This document shows positions 8,529 to 17,491 of a stretch of 64,000 nucleotides of DNA, in pieces. Each line of letters starts with the position of its first letter. The first letter of the stretch is position 1. Origin of the DNA: Flavobacterium sangjuense (GTDB lineage: Bacteria; Bacteroidota; Bacteroidia; Flavobacteriales; Flavobacteriaceae). The notes beneath the pieces are model-generated. The model made no database searches, was not told the DNA's origin, and was given only the letters and a program-made list of their open reading frames with translations. Location: NCBI RefSeq assembly GCF_004797125.1, contig NZ_CP038810.1:1426001-1490000 (forward strand). Direction: 5' to 3'. The position numbers and the translations under genes are program-made.

Positions 8529-9995
8529 TTAAATCAACTTTACCTTTTTTAAAACATTTCCGATGACATTATTAACCTCTTCAGAAATTTGAAGTTTGTA
8601 GTTCAAAAACACATATAAAGCACCAACCAAAATCGATTTTAATCCAATATTGATAATCGCGTGGAAAGGGAAATCCCAGAAGTAAAATAGCAGGAAGCAA
8701 ACCGCTAAGATGCCAAGCGATTGTAGTGTTTTATGGGTAAACGGATACAAATCCAACTTTTTGACAACGAATATAAGTTTGATAGTGTTGTAAATCGCAA
8801 CGGTTATCAAAGTGGCAAAAGCAGAACCTTCAATACCATAAAGCGGAATGAAAACCGCATTAAGCACAATCATCAATACAACCGTAAAAATTCCAAATAG
8901 CACAACGGTTCTGTAGTACTTGGTGTTAACGATAATAGAGTTGTTGTTGCCCAATAATACATCGTAAAATTTGGATAAACCAATAAGAAAAACAGCCAAA
9001 ATTCCACCACTGTAATCTTGCGGAATCAGCTTATATATTTCATGTATATTGACAAAAATTAATATCATGATCAATCCACCAACAACCTGGAGATTGATGG
9101 CACTTTTTTTATACAGGTCATTGAGTTCGTCATGTTTGTTTTCGGTCATTAATTTGGCCGTAATCGGAGCAACAATCTGTGTCATGGCGCGGCTTGGAAC
9201 CGCAATTACCGTAGAAATAAATATGGCAACAGAATACAATGCGTTCTCAGAAACCGGAAGATATCGCGCAATCATGACTTTGTCAAAATCTACGAGCATC
9301 ACCGCTATACCGCCCGAAACAATTATAAACGAAGAATACTGTACAATTTCCTTGATATTTTTTGGAACAACAAATCGCAAAACAGGCATCTTTATCGATA
9401 ATGCATAGAGCTTCATGGCCACCAGCTGAGCGAAATACGCCAAAGCGGCACAATACACGAAAGTATCTTTGGCAATATATCCGAAATGAACGGAAACAAG
9501 CAACGCCATTATAATCATCCGCACCAAAACTTCACTGATAAAATTTCCTGTCACCGACTTCATATGAACTTTTGCCCAGGCATAAAACACCTCAAAATAC
9601 GCCATGAATAAACCTATCACCGGAATCAGCCAGAAGAAAGGTCTTAATTCAGGGTTTTCGGATATCCAGGCATGTGAAATTCCATCGTAGAAGAAATAGA
9701 ATCCAAGTCCAACAGGAATGATTAAAGCCAATGGAAGAAACAGTATAAACGTTAAAAACTCGTCGCGCTCTTTCTGATTTTTATAAGAAGAAAAGAATCG
9801 GATTAATGTATTCTGCGCGCCAAAAGCCATCAGCGGCATCATAATATTAGCGCCCGAAAGTACGGTGGCTACAATTCCGTAATGCAGTTTTCCGAGAAAG
9901 TTGGTATACAAAAACAACGCATTAATAGCACCAATTCCGAACCCAAGGAACGTGATGATGGTGTTTTTAATGGATTGACTTTGGACGATTCCCAT
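8529..9995 (-). CDS. Polysaccharide flippase-like membrane protein (MVF/Wzx type)
   Basis: A 488-residue integral membrane protein with about 12-14 hydrophobic helices, starting VQSQSIKNTIITFLGFGIGAINALFLYTNFLG, which is typical of O-antigen/polysaccharide translocases of the MATE/MVF superfamily. It should flip undecaprenyl-linked oligosaccharides across the inner membrane. It heads the 3' part of a minus-strand block with a GT4 glycosyltransferase and a YfhO-type protein, which supports a role in envelope glycan assembly. The promoter side carries a 7-bp tandem repeat. The glycan itself is unknown. Confidence 0.82.
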   Translation of the reverse strand: MGIVQSQSIKNTIITFLGFGIGAINALFLYTNFLGKLHYGIVATVLSGANIMMPLMAFGAQNTLIRFFSSYKNQKERDEFLTFILFLPLALIIPVGLGFYFFYDGISHAWISENPELRPFFWLIPVIGLFMAYFEVFYAWAKVHMKSVTGNFISEVLVRMIIMALLVSVHFGYIAKDTFVYCAALAYFAQLVAMKLYALSIKMPVLRFVVPKNIKEIVQYSSFIIVSGGIAVMLVDFDKVMIARYLPVSENALYSVAIFISTVIAVPSRAMTQIVAPITAKLMTENKHDELNDLYKKSAINLQVVGGLIMILIFVNIHEIYKLIPQDYSGGILAVFLIGLSKFYDVLLGNNNSIIVNTKYYRTVVLFGIFTVVLMIVLNAVFIPLYGIEGSAFATLITVAIYNTIKLIFVVKKLDLYPFTHKTLQSLGILAVCFLLFYFWDFPFHAIINIGLKSILVGALYVFLNYKLQISEEVNNVIGNVLKKVKLI

Positions 9996-9999
9996 ATTC

Positions 10000-10041
10000 G
10001 AATTATGAGTTATGAATTATAAGTTATGAGTTACGAAGTTA
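10000..10041. repeat. Six-unit 7-bp tandem repeat
   Basis: Bases 10000-10041 divide exactly into GAATTAT, GAGTTAT, GAATTAT, AAGTTAT, GAGTTAC and GAAGTTA. The array fills most of the 57-bp gap between the flippase start (9995) and the stop of the preceding minus-strand gene (10053). Confidence 0.75.
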
Positions 10042-10052
10042 GCGGTTTTTGG

Positions 10053-10748
10053 CTATTCTCCGCAGTTAGCATTGTAATAATCTACTAAATCTTTCAGCTC
10101 ACTGAAGTTGTATTCGTGATTTTTTATTTTTTCAACCGCTACATCACAATCCTTCATATACTCTGCAAATGATTTTATGTAATTGTCCCTGATTTTTGTT
10201 GGATAAGGTTCGTTTTCCCTTTTTACATAATAGGTTAGCTTTTCATTTTCGGTTGGAATGCCGGAAGAAGTTGTAGTTGATGGAATGCCTGCAGTTCGTC
10301 CTGTGTTGCCTATAGGAACACTTTTAGAAGTAGTTGATGTTGTTGTTCCTGAATTTCTATAAACCCTTCTTTTTTTGTAAAGCTTGACATCGCCTTCTGT
10401 AACGACTTCATATAATTCGGCATAACTGTTTTTGGTAACTTTCAGATATTCGTAATGTATAACTTCATCATCAGAAACAATCGTTATTCCTTGAGCCTCT
10501 TTAACCGTCCAGGTTTCGTCTTTATCTTTTTCTTCAATCTTAAAAATGATAACTTCTTCCTGAGAGGTAAAAATGGTTTTCAGTCGGCCGATGCCTTCAA
10601 TAGAAGTGCTGTCATTGAAATGGATAATCGCTTTTTGAAATTCGGTCTTTTTAGAAATCGGGATGCCAATACCAATTGATGGCGTTATTGTTTGAGAGTG
10701 ATTAGAATAAGTAACAAAAAACAATAAAAGGAATAACAGTTTTTTCAT
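10053..10748 (-). CDS. Secreted protein of unknown function
   Basis: A 231-residue protein with an N-terminal signal peptide (KKLLFLLLFFVTYSNHSQ). No family recognised. The middle (about residues 35-130) is beta-rich and charged, followed by a Ser/Thr/Gly-rich linker (about 130-170, SGTTTSTTSK) and a helical C terminus with a single Cys near the end. It lies 1 nt downstream of the GT4 gene and upstream of the flippase gene, so it is probably in the same transcript, but nothing ties it chemically to glycan synthesis. Confidence 0.7.
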   Translation of the reverse strand: MKKLLFLLLFFVTYSNHSQTITPSIGIGIPISKKTEFQKAIIHFNDSTSIEGIGRLKTIFTSQEEVIIFKIEEKDKDETWTVKEAQGITIVSDDEVIHYEYLKVTKNSYAELYEVVTEGDVKLYKKRRVYRNSGTTTSTTSKSVPIGNTGRTAGIPSTTTSSGIPTENEKLTYYVKRENEPYPTKIRDNYIKSFAEYMKDCDVAVEKIKNHEYNFSELKDLVDYYNANCGE

Positions 10749-10749
10749 A

Positions 10750-12036
10750 TTATGAAATAAGTTTTGCCAGTTTTTCAGTCAAGCTTTTTCTGGAATATTG
10801 TTGCAAACCAACGGCGTGCACTTTCAGGTTTTGATTTTGATATTCCTCATAGTATTTCAAAAGTAAGGCTTTTAGTTTTTCCTTTTCATAATAAGTAAAG
10901 AACACGCCGGTATTGGTAGAAGTAATAATTTCGGCAAAATCAGAGTCTTCAGGACCGATTGCAATTATTGGTCTTTCGGAAACCATATACTCAAAAAGTT
11001 TTCCGGGAATGATGCTTTTAGTGTCTTCGGAATTGATTTCGATTAGCAATAAAACCTGTGATTTTCGTTGGTGTTCGACGGCTTCCTGATGCGAGACATA
11101 ACCAAGGTTTTGAACGTAATCATTCAACTTGAATTCGGAAATTGTGTCTAAAACTTCCTGACTTACAGCACCAATTAATTTCAAACAAAAATCGTTTTTG
11201 AAATCTTTATTTTCTTTGATAAGTTCCTTTAAGGCTTTCCATAAAATCCTCGGATTTCTTTCCGAAAGAAACGAGCCAATATGTGCCAAAGTGAAGTTGG
11301 AGTCCAGAGTTTGCTTTTCGATTTTTTCTACATCGTATCCGTTTGTAATCACTTCAATTGGTTTGGATGTGATTGCTTCAAATTCGGTTTTTGTGGTTTT
11401 ACTGGTAACGATTATAGTGTCGGCCGAGTTCAACACTTCTTTTTCTAACGCTTTGTGTTTTTTGGCTGCAGATGAAGATAGTTTCAACGCTTTGTGATAA
11501 CCAATGGTTGTCCATGGATCGCGGAAATCGGCGAACCATTTTACGTTTAAATCCTTTTTTAATTGTAAGCCAATTAAGTGCAAACTATGCGGCGGACCGG
11601 AAGTTACTATGGTGTCAATATTGTTTTCTTCGATGTATTTTTTCAGGTACTTTACAGATGGTTTTACCCAAAGATAACGCGCATCGGGAATAAAAATATT
11701 GCCACGAACCCAAAGTAAAGTTTTTTCTAAAAAGGATTGTTTCTTCTGATTTGGAATAATTCCGGAACTGATTTTTTTGGTTTTGTTTTTGCCAAAAAAA
11801 GAAGCCAAACCATAAGGTTCAAAGATTTTGTTTCTTAGAATTATTGCCTTCTCTGAAACTTCGCTTTGCAAACCGTTATCTATAATCGGATAGGTTGGAT
11901 TTTCGGGAATGTAAACAATTGGCTGAATGTTGAAATCGGGCAAATACTTGACAAACTTTAACCAACGCTGCACTCCGGGTCCACCGGCTGGCGGCCAATA
12001 ATAAGTGATGATTAAAAGTTTCTTAGGTGCTGACAT
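10750..12036 (-). CDS. GT4-type glycosyltransferase
   Basis: A 428-residue GT-B glycosyltransferase. It opens with KKLLIITYYWPPAGGPGVQRWLKFVKYLP, the glycine-rich N-terminal loop of WcaI-like GT4 enzymes. SGPPHSLHLIGLQLK and DFRDPWTT follow, and the C-terminal domain has GKLFEYMVSERPIIAIGPEDSD, with the nucleotide-sugar-binding Glu. It should act at the cytoplasmic face on a lipid-linked acceptor; donor and acceptor are unknown. Its start codon shares one base with the stop of the YfhO-type gene, showing translational coupling. Confidence 0.85.
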   Translation of the reverse strand: MSAPKKLLIITYYWPPAGGPGVQRWLKFVKYLPDFNIQPIVYIPENPTYPIIDNGLQSEVSEKAIILRNKIFEPYGLASFFGKNKTKKISSGIIPNQKKQSFLEKTLLWVRGNIFIPDARYLWVKPSVKYLKKYIEENNIDTIVTSGPPHSLHLIGLQLKKDLNVKWFADFRDPWTTIGYHKALKLSSSAAKKHKALEKEVLNSADTIIVTSKTTKTEFEAITSKPIEVITNGYDVEKIEKQTLDSNFTLAHIGSFLSERNPRILWKALKELIKENKDFKNDFCLKLIGAVSQEVLDTISEFKLNDYVQNLGYVSHQEAVEHQRKSQVLLLIEINSEDTKSIIPGKLFEYMVSERPIIAIGPEDSDFAEIITSTNTGVFFTYYEKEKLKALLLKYYEEYQNQNLKVHAVGLQQYSRKSLTEKLAKLIS

Positions 12037-14528
12037 TACGTCTTTTTTCGGTTATCAAGATAAACGCCACCGATAATCACGATGAACATTAGGATAGAAC
12101 TGAACAACGCAATCGTACTTCCTGTTTTTACAACTTGTGGTTCAAACTTGAATTCGATGGTGTGTTTTCCTTTTGGAATCAGCATTCCACGTAAAGTATA
12201 ATCTACTCTCTGAATATCGCTTTCTTCTCCATCAATGGTAGCTTTCCAACCATCTTTATAATAGATTTCAGAGAAGACAGCAAAACCATCATTTGAATTA
12301 TTTGAAGTGTAAATTAAATGGTTTGGTTTGTATAAGTCTAATTTTATAGTAGCCAAACTATCAGTTTTGAAAACTGGTATAACCCCAGATTTTTTGAAAT
12401 TTTCTTTGTTTCTAATGGCTACATTTTTAGTATCTATTTTTCCTAAGGCATTAATTTCTTCATCGGCATTGTTGACAGTTTTCAGTTCTTTTACAAACCA
12501 CGCATTTCCATTATGAAACGGATTCACAATTGGAATATCACCTTTTTCGGTACCAACAATCAAATATTTGATATTAAACGCATTGATGATAGGAATGCTT
12601 TTGGTAATTGAGAGTGTTTGTGGGTCGATGATGCTTCCCAAATCGCCCATGCTTTTTTCGAAATGATGCTCATAAACTTCCTTAAAGCGTCTTGGCATAA
12701 CTGCGCTATAACCTCCAATTGATTTATGGAAATACGAAGAACGCGGACTATAAATACCACCGGCTAATTCATAAACCCTAAAGTGGGTTGTGTCCTGAAG
12801 TATCAGTGAATCGGCTTGTGTTGGCTGATAAGGGTTGTCTATTTCGTAAGCACTTCTGAACTGTTTTCCATCGTTGCTTAGATAATTTTTATCTACAAAG
12901 AACAAATCGCCAACCATAAATAATCCAACCAAAATCACCGCTGTATTGGCTGCCAGTTTGTTTTTGGTATACAAATAAAGTGCACCAAACGAAATAGCAA
13001 TCAAAAATCCGGAACGCAATAAATCGGCTGAATACAAATCTTTTCGGTCTTCTCTTAGTGCATCTATGAATTGAGTTCCAAATGATTTGTCAGGATGTTG
13101 TTTTAGCGCATCAATTAATTGGTGATCAATTTCACCTGCAAAGTTGAACATGCTTTTACATACAAATAGCAACACTATAATTCCTAAAGTTGTAGCTCCG
13201 GTTTTCCATAAGCTTTTCCAACGGTTTTCTTCATTGGTAAAGAAAGACTGTAAACCCATAATTGCCAGAGCAGGAATGCATAATTCCAATAACACCTGTA
13301 TAGAAGAAACCGCTCTAAACTTATCATACATCGGGACATAATCGATAAACAAATCCGTCAGGAATGATAAATTTTTCCCCCAGGAAAGCAGTAAAGAAAA
13401 GATTGCTCCGGCAACAAAAGCGTATTTTATTTTGCGTTTATCATGGTATAATGCCAAGACAAAAAAGAAGAAAACCACAGCGCCAATATAAGCCGGTGCA
13501 GCTACTTGAGGTTGATCACCCCAATAGGTTACAGCATAATTATCGGTAAGCTCCCGTGCTTCTTCCGGAGATGCACCATAGTTGAGCATGAAATTATACA
13601 CATGTGAATCTTCGGTAAGTTTTTCGCCATTTCCACCACCAAATAATCTCGGTGCAAATAAATTCAGACTTTCCACAATACCATAACTATATTCGGTGAT
13701 ATAGCTTCTGTCCATCGCGATGTTGCTTTCTTTTTTAGAACCATCAGCATTTAACGTTAACTCGCTTTTGCCACGCGTACTAAAATCAGCATATTCTTTG
13801 GTTGCCATCAAACTCGTCGCATTCACTCCAACAGCCAAAATAACCGCAACAGCAAATGTTCCGATGATTTTTGGCAATGATTTTAAATCCTTTTCTTGGT
13901 ATAGTCGGTATAAAAAGTAGCCGCTCATCACTATCAAAAGCAATAACAAATAGTATGTCATCTGAAAGTGATTGGCCGTAATTTCGAGAGCAACGGCGAG
14001 CATCGTTAAAATTCCGCCATGCAAATATTTCTTTTTGAAAACCAAAATAAAACCAGCGACTACAAGAGGCATATACCCAATGGCGTGCGCTTTGGCGTTA
14101 TGTCCGACGCCAATAATGACAATCAAATACGTCGATAATCCAAAAGCGAGCGCGCCAAAAAATGCTTTTAAAGGATCGACTCTAAAGACCAGCATCAACG
14201 CATAAAATCCTAAGAAATAAAGAAATAAATAATCTGCCGGACGAGGCAAAAACCGAATAGCATTATCCAGCATTCCGATATAATCATTAGGATAATTAGC
14301 ACCCGATTGATACGTTGGCATACCACCAAAAGAGGAATTTGTCCAATAGGGTTCGGTGTGATTTTCGGCCCTGAAATCAATTTGCTCTTTTGCCATTCCC
14401 GTATATTTTGCAATATCGGATTGGTATATTTTTTTGCCTTGCAAAATAGGGTAGAAGTAAACTAATGAGATAACGATAAAACCAATGATGGCTAATAGAT
14501 GCGGGTAGAACTTTTGAAGTTGCTTCAT
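12036..14528 (-). CDS. YfhO-type multi-pass membrane protein
   Basis: An 830-residue protein with about 12 membrane helices in the first two thirds and a large soluble part (about residues 540-800), ending with one more helix (TIALFSSILMFIVIIGGVYL). The order, with DGWKATIDGEESDIQRVDYTLRGMLIPKGKHTIEFKF before the last helix, is the YfhO pattern. YfhO of Gram-positive bacteria is a GT-C-like protein involved in glycosylating cell-wall polymers. Here a role in transferring a lipid-linked sugar to an extracytoplasmic glycan is inferred from that and from the GT4 and flippase neighbours. Confidence 0.82.
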   Translation of the reverse strand: MKQLQKFYPHLLAIIGFIVISLVYFYPILQGKKIYQSDIAKYTGMAKEQIDFRAENHTEPYWTNSSFGGMPTYQSGANYPNDYIGMLDNAIRFLPRPADYLFLYFLGFYALMLVFRVDPLKAFFGALAFGLSTYLIVIIGVGHNAKAHAIGYMPLVVAGFILVFKKKYLHGGILTMLAVALEITANHFQMTYYLLLLLIVMSGYFLYRLYQEKDLKSLPKIIGTFAVAVILAVGVNATSLMATKEYADFSTRGKSELTLNADGSKKESNIAMDRSYITEYSYGIVESLNLFAPRLFGGGNGEKLTEDSHVYNFMLNYGASPEEARELTDNYAVTYWGDQPQVAAPAYIGAVVFFFFVLALYHDKRKIKYAFVAGAIFSLLLSWGKNLSFLTDLFIDYVPMYDKFRAVSSIQVLLELCIPALAIMGLQSFFTNEENRWKSLWKTGATTLGIIVLLFVCKSMFNFAGEIDHQLIDALKQHPDKSFGTQFIDALREDRKDLYSADLLRSGFLIAISFGALYLYTKNKLAANTAVILVGLFMVGDLFFVDKNYLSNDGKQFRSAYEIDNPYQPTQADSLILQDTTHFRVYELAGGIYSPRSSYFHKSIGGYSAVMPRRFKEVYEHHFEKSMGDLGSIIDPQTLSITKSIPIINAFNIKYLIVGTEKGDIPIVNPFHNGNAWFVKELKTVNNADEEINALGKIDTKNVAIRNKENFKKSGVIPVFKTDSLATIKLDLYKPNHLIYTSNNSNDGFAVFSEIYYKDGWKATIDGEESDIQRVDYTLRGMLIPKGKHTIEFKFEPQVVKTGSTIALFSSILMFIVIIGGVYLDNRKKT

Positions 14529-14581
14529 GTAATTTGGTTGATGGTTTATAGTTGGCTGTTATCTAAAACAGCAACACTAAA

Positions 14582-14833
14582 TTATTCTATTTCTTCAAAA
14601 TCAACATATTCACCAACGATTTTTTTCTCTTTTGGCTTTTCGGTTGCTTGATTTTGAGTGGTATTTTGGTTTTGATAATTTTCTTGCTGTTGCTGAAATT
14701 GCTGTGATGCTTTTTCAACTACTTTTTTGGCTAAGACAGGTAAAAACAAACGTGCTAAAAACTTCACTACATAATAGAAAATGATAATGAATAAAATAAC
14801 GTCTATAAGTCCCTGAAAAGATGCGGTTTCCAT
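14582..14833 (-). CDS. DUF4834-type small membrane protein
   Basis: An 83-residue protein with one hydrophobic helix (DVILFIIIFYYVVKFLARLF) and a Gln/Asn-rich cytoplasmic tail ending EYVDFEEIE. It matches the DUF4834 pattern of Bacteroidota small proteins. The ATG at 14833 (METASF) is chosen over the one at 14854 because family members start with this short leader. It lies 53 bp upstream of the YfhO-type gene on the same strand. Function unknown. Confidence 0.7.
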   Translation of the reverse strand: METASFQGLIDVILFIIIFYYVVKFLARLFLPVLAKKVVEKASQQFQQQQENYQNQNTTQNQATEKPKEKKIVGEYVDFEEIE

Positions 14834-14915
14834 TGAATAAATAATTTTTGTCAAAAATACTAAATTCCATAATTTAAATTTCGCTTTGACTTCTTAAATA
14901 AATAATAAATTATAC

Positions 14916-14923
14916 TACTTTTG
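14916..14923 (+). promoter_or_regulatory. Candidate -7 box (TACTTTTG)
   Basis: Matches the Bacteroidota TAnnTTTG box, 35 bp before the start of the outer-membrane protein gene. No good TTTG was seen at the expected upstream distance, so this is weak. Confidence 0.35.
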
Positions 14924-14958
14924 AAAGGATAAGTTATAACGTTTAAATTTCTTCACGT

Positions 14959-15921
14959 ATGATGAATATAAAAACATTTCTTTCGGTAAGTTTTTTGTTG
15001 GTTTCGGCTACACAATATGCACAGTATACCGACATAATTAATTCCAATAGACCGGGAAAATCGATGTCGGCATTTTCAGTAGGAAAGACTGTTATTCAGG
15101 CAGAAGCGGGATTGTATGGCATAAGAGAAGAACACAATTTATCGCGTTATGAAGCCAATGGTTTCGGAACGGAAATCGATGTAAGATACGGTGCTTTTTT
15201 TGACCAATTTGAATTTGCTTTAAATACACAATACCAATACGATTGGTATACAGCGCCATTAGTTGAAGATACTCGCGGCGGATTTAAGCAACTTACCGTT
15301 GGTGCAAAATACCTGGTTTATGATCCTTTTATCAAACAAGACAAACCGAATATCTATAGTTGGAAAGCCAATCACAAATTCAACTGGAAGCAATTTATTC
15401 CGGCTGTTGCAGTTTATGCCGGAGTCAATTTTAATTTGGGAAATAATCCGTTCACGTTTCCAACAGATAAAGGCATAAGTCCAAAAGTGATGGTTATAAC
15501 TCAGAATCATTTTGGAAGTAAATGGGTTTGGGTTAACAATATTATCGCTGATAAGTACATGACCGATTATCCGACTTTGGGAATTATATCTACTATGACA
15601 AGAGGATTTAATATGCGTTGGTCTGGGTTTCTGGAATTTCAGGGATACAAAAGTGATTGGTATGCTGATACTGTTTTTAGGATTGGTGCTGCTTATTTGG
15701 TTCGCGAAAACATTCAATTGGATCTTTCTTTTAGCAAAAATGTGAAAGATACACCGTCGTTGCTTTTGGCAAATGTTGGAATGGCGTGGCGTTTTGACAG
15801 CAATTATGAAACCAATTATAAAAGGATAAAAGGCGAAAAGAAATCTAAGAAAGACAAAAAATCGAAAAGAGATAAAGGCAAAAAACGTAAAGACGAAGTC
15901 GAATTAGAAAAGACCAAATAA
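14959..15921 (+). CDS. Outer-membrane beta-barrel protein (transporter/MetA-pathway-like)
   Basis: A 320-residue protein with a signal peptide (NIKTFLSVSFLLVSATQYAQ) and alternating beta strands through residue about 285. The pattern TDIINSNRPGKSMSAFSVGKTVIQAEAGLYG is typical of the barrel family annotated as transporter or phenol MetA degradation-like in Bacteroidota. The C terminus is an unusual 30-residue Lys-rich tail (KGEKKSKKDKKSKRDKGKKR), probably periplasmic. The transported substrate is unknown. It overlaps the next gene by 1 nt (TAATG), so the two proteins are made from one message. Confidence 0.78.
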   Translation: MMNIKTFLSVSFLLVSATQYAQYTDIINSNRPGKSMSAFSVGKTVIQAEAGLYGIREEHNLSRYEANGFGTEIDVRYGAFFDQFEFALNTQYQYDWYTAPLVEDTRGGFKQLTVGAKYLVYDPFIKQDKPNIYSWKANHKFNWKQFIPAVAVYAGVNFNLGNNPFTFPTDKGISPKVMVITQNHFGSKWVWVNNIIADKYMTDYPTLGIISTMTRGFNMRWSGFLEFQGYKSDWYADTVFRIGAAYLVRENIQLDLSFSKNVKDTPSLLLANVGMAWRFDSNYETNYKRIKGEKKSKKDKKSKRDKGKKRKDEVELEKTK

Positions 15922-17045
15922 TGATTACCATAGTTGAAGCCAATTCCAAGAAGCTACTCAGGGAATTTGTAAATTTTCCGTTTGCCTTATACAAAAACCA
16001 CCCTTATTGGGTTCCGCCGTTAATCAATGACGAGTTGGACACCTTTGATAAAACTAAAAATCCGGCATTTACATCTGCGGAAGCGTATTTCTATTTGGCT
16101 TACCAGGACAATAAAGTTGTTGGCAGAATTGCGACTATCATTAATTGGGATGAGGTTAATAACCAACAAAAAAAGAAAGTCCGTTTTGGCTGGTGGGATG
16201 TCATTGATGATATTGAAGTGACCAAAGCGTTGCTGGAGAAAGTATATGAATTGGGCAAAAAAAACAATTTAGAATACGTTGAAGGACCGATGGGTTTTTC
16301 AAATTTGGATAAAGTCGGAGTACTTACTGAAGGCTTTGATGAAATAGGTTCCATGATTACCTGGTATAACTATTCATATTATGCGGTTCATTTGGAAAGA
16401 TTGGGTTATGTAAAGGAGAAAGAATATCTGGAGAACAGATTCCCTTTTTCAAATGTGAAAACAGAATTTTTTGTCAAGCCAAACGAATTGATAAAAAGAA
16501 GGTACCAGCTTACCGCACTAAACTTTACGAATACCAAAGACATCATGCCTTATGTAGACAAGATGTTTGATTTATTTAATGCTTCGTATGCCAGCTTGTC
16601 TTCTTTTGTTGCGATTACCGATGTTCAAAAAGAGTATTTCAAGAAAAAATACATCAGCTTTATCAATCCGGAATACATAAAATTTGTAATGGATAAAGAT
16701 GACAATATGGTTGCTTTTAGTATAGTGATGCCAAGTTTTTCAGAAGCATTGCAAAAAGCAAAAGGGAAGTTGTTCCCATTTGGATTTTATCATTTGCTTA
16801 AAGCAAAGAAAGAAAGTAAGGATGTACTTTTCTATTTAATAGGTATTGACCCCGAATACCAAAGCAAAGGAGTTACTGCAATTATTTTTAATGAATACTA
16901 CACTACTTTTAAAGAAAAAGGAATTCAAAACTGCATACGAACTCCTGAACTTGAGGATAATCATGCCATACATAATATGTGGAAGCATTTTGATCCGGTT
17001 ACCTTTAAAAGAAGAAGAACTTACAAAAGAGACCTGAAGGAGTAA
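15921..17045 (+). CDS. GNAT-like protein of unknown substrate
   Basis: A 374-residue cytoplasmic protein with two regions resembling acyl-CoA N-acyltransferases: residues about 1-120 (FALYKNHPYWVPPL...YFYLAYQDNKVVGRIATIINW) and about 225-370 (KDVLFYLIGIDPEYQSKGVTAIIFNEYYTTFKEKGIQ), where QSKGV is a plausible acetyl-CoA loop. Bacteroidota homologues are often annotated as hypothetical or, misleadingly, as GTP cyclohydrolase; no cyclohydrolase motif is visible. It is translationally coupled to the outer-membrane barrel gene, suggesting a shared pathway that I cannot name. Confidence 0.7.
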   Translation: MITIVEANSKKLLREFVNFPFALYKNHPYWVPPLINDELDTFDKTKNPAFTSAEAYFYLAYQDNKVVGRIATIINWDEVNNQQKKKVRFGWWDVIDDIEVTKALLEKVYELGKKNNLEYVEGPMGFSNLDKVGVLTEGFDEIGSMITWYNYSYYAVHLERLGYVKEKEYLENRFPFSNVKTEFFVKPNELIKRRYQLTALNFTNTKDIMPYVDKMFDLFNASYASLSSFVAITDVQKEYFKKKYISFINPEYIKFVMDKDDNMVAFSIVMPSFSEALQKAKGKLFPFGFYHLLKAKKESKDVLFYLIGIDPEYQSKGVTAIIFNEYYTTFKEKGIQNCIRTPELEDNHAIHNMWKHFDPVTFKRRRTYKRDLKE

Positions 17046-17458
17046 AACGAATTATTTCTTATCAAGAATTTCCTATACAACATGAGCGCTACATGCTATG
17101 AAGCCTGAAAAGTTGTGTGCTAGTTGTACTCAATCGAATCATGAATTTTTCTGTCTTAGGTTGCAGTATGATTGAGGTAGTCTGCTTATTATAATTATTT
17201 TAAGCAGGTTATAGTCCAATGTTTTCAACATAGAATAGTTAACAAAAACTTAAATTAACTTAAAAACGAATTTGTTTTTAACCGATTTTATGCACTTTGT
17301 CGATGAAATCAGATTGTTCGTAGAAAACTTACGTTTTTTTTAACATTTATTTATAATTCTATATAATTTTATAATCCCTATTGAAAGTCTACTCCTAATT
17401 TGATTGGTTAAATAATTTGATTTAACCCTAACCCTAAAATACTAAACCAAGCCTATTC
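17046..17458. other. 413-bp AT-rich intergenic leader of the adhesin gene
   Basis: No ORF of note and no RNA gene recognised. It holds a 7-bp hairpin CTGCTTA/TAAGCAG with a 12-nt loop (17182-17207) that lacks a T-tract, a perfect 8-bp inverted repeat (17406-17427), and a short AACCCTAACCCTAAA stretch (17424 onwards). Promoters for the adhesin gene should lie here, but no TTTG/TAnnTTTG pair with good spacing was found. Confidence 0.5.
17406..17427. promoter_or_regulatory. Perfect inverted repeat upstream of the adhesin gene
   Basis: GGTTAAAT, a 6-nt spacer AATTTG, then ATTTAACC. The arms are perfect 8-bp complements, and the site ends about 30 bp before the first possible start codon (17459). 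It could be an operator or a 5'UTR hairpin. Confidence 0.45.
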
Positions 17459-17491
17459 ATGATGTGGTATTACTTTAATACTAAAAACATT

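Noticed and set aside
17182..17207. Hairpin CTGCTTA/TAAGCAG as a terminator of the GNAT-like gene
   Set aside because: No T-tract follows the stem.
17424..17438. Telomere-like AACCCTAACCCTAAA
   Set aside because: Only two units, in a bacterial leader; chance or part of a leader sequence.
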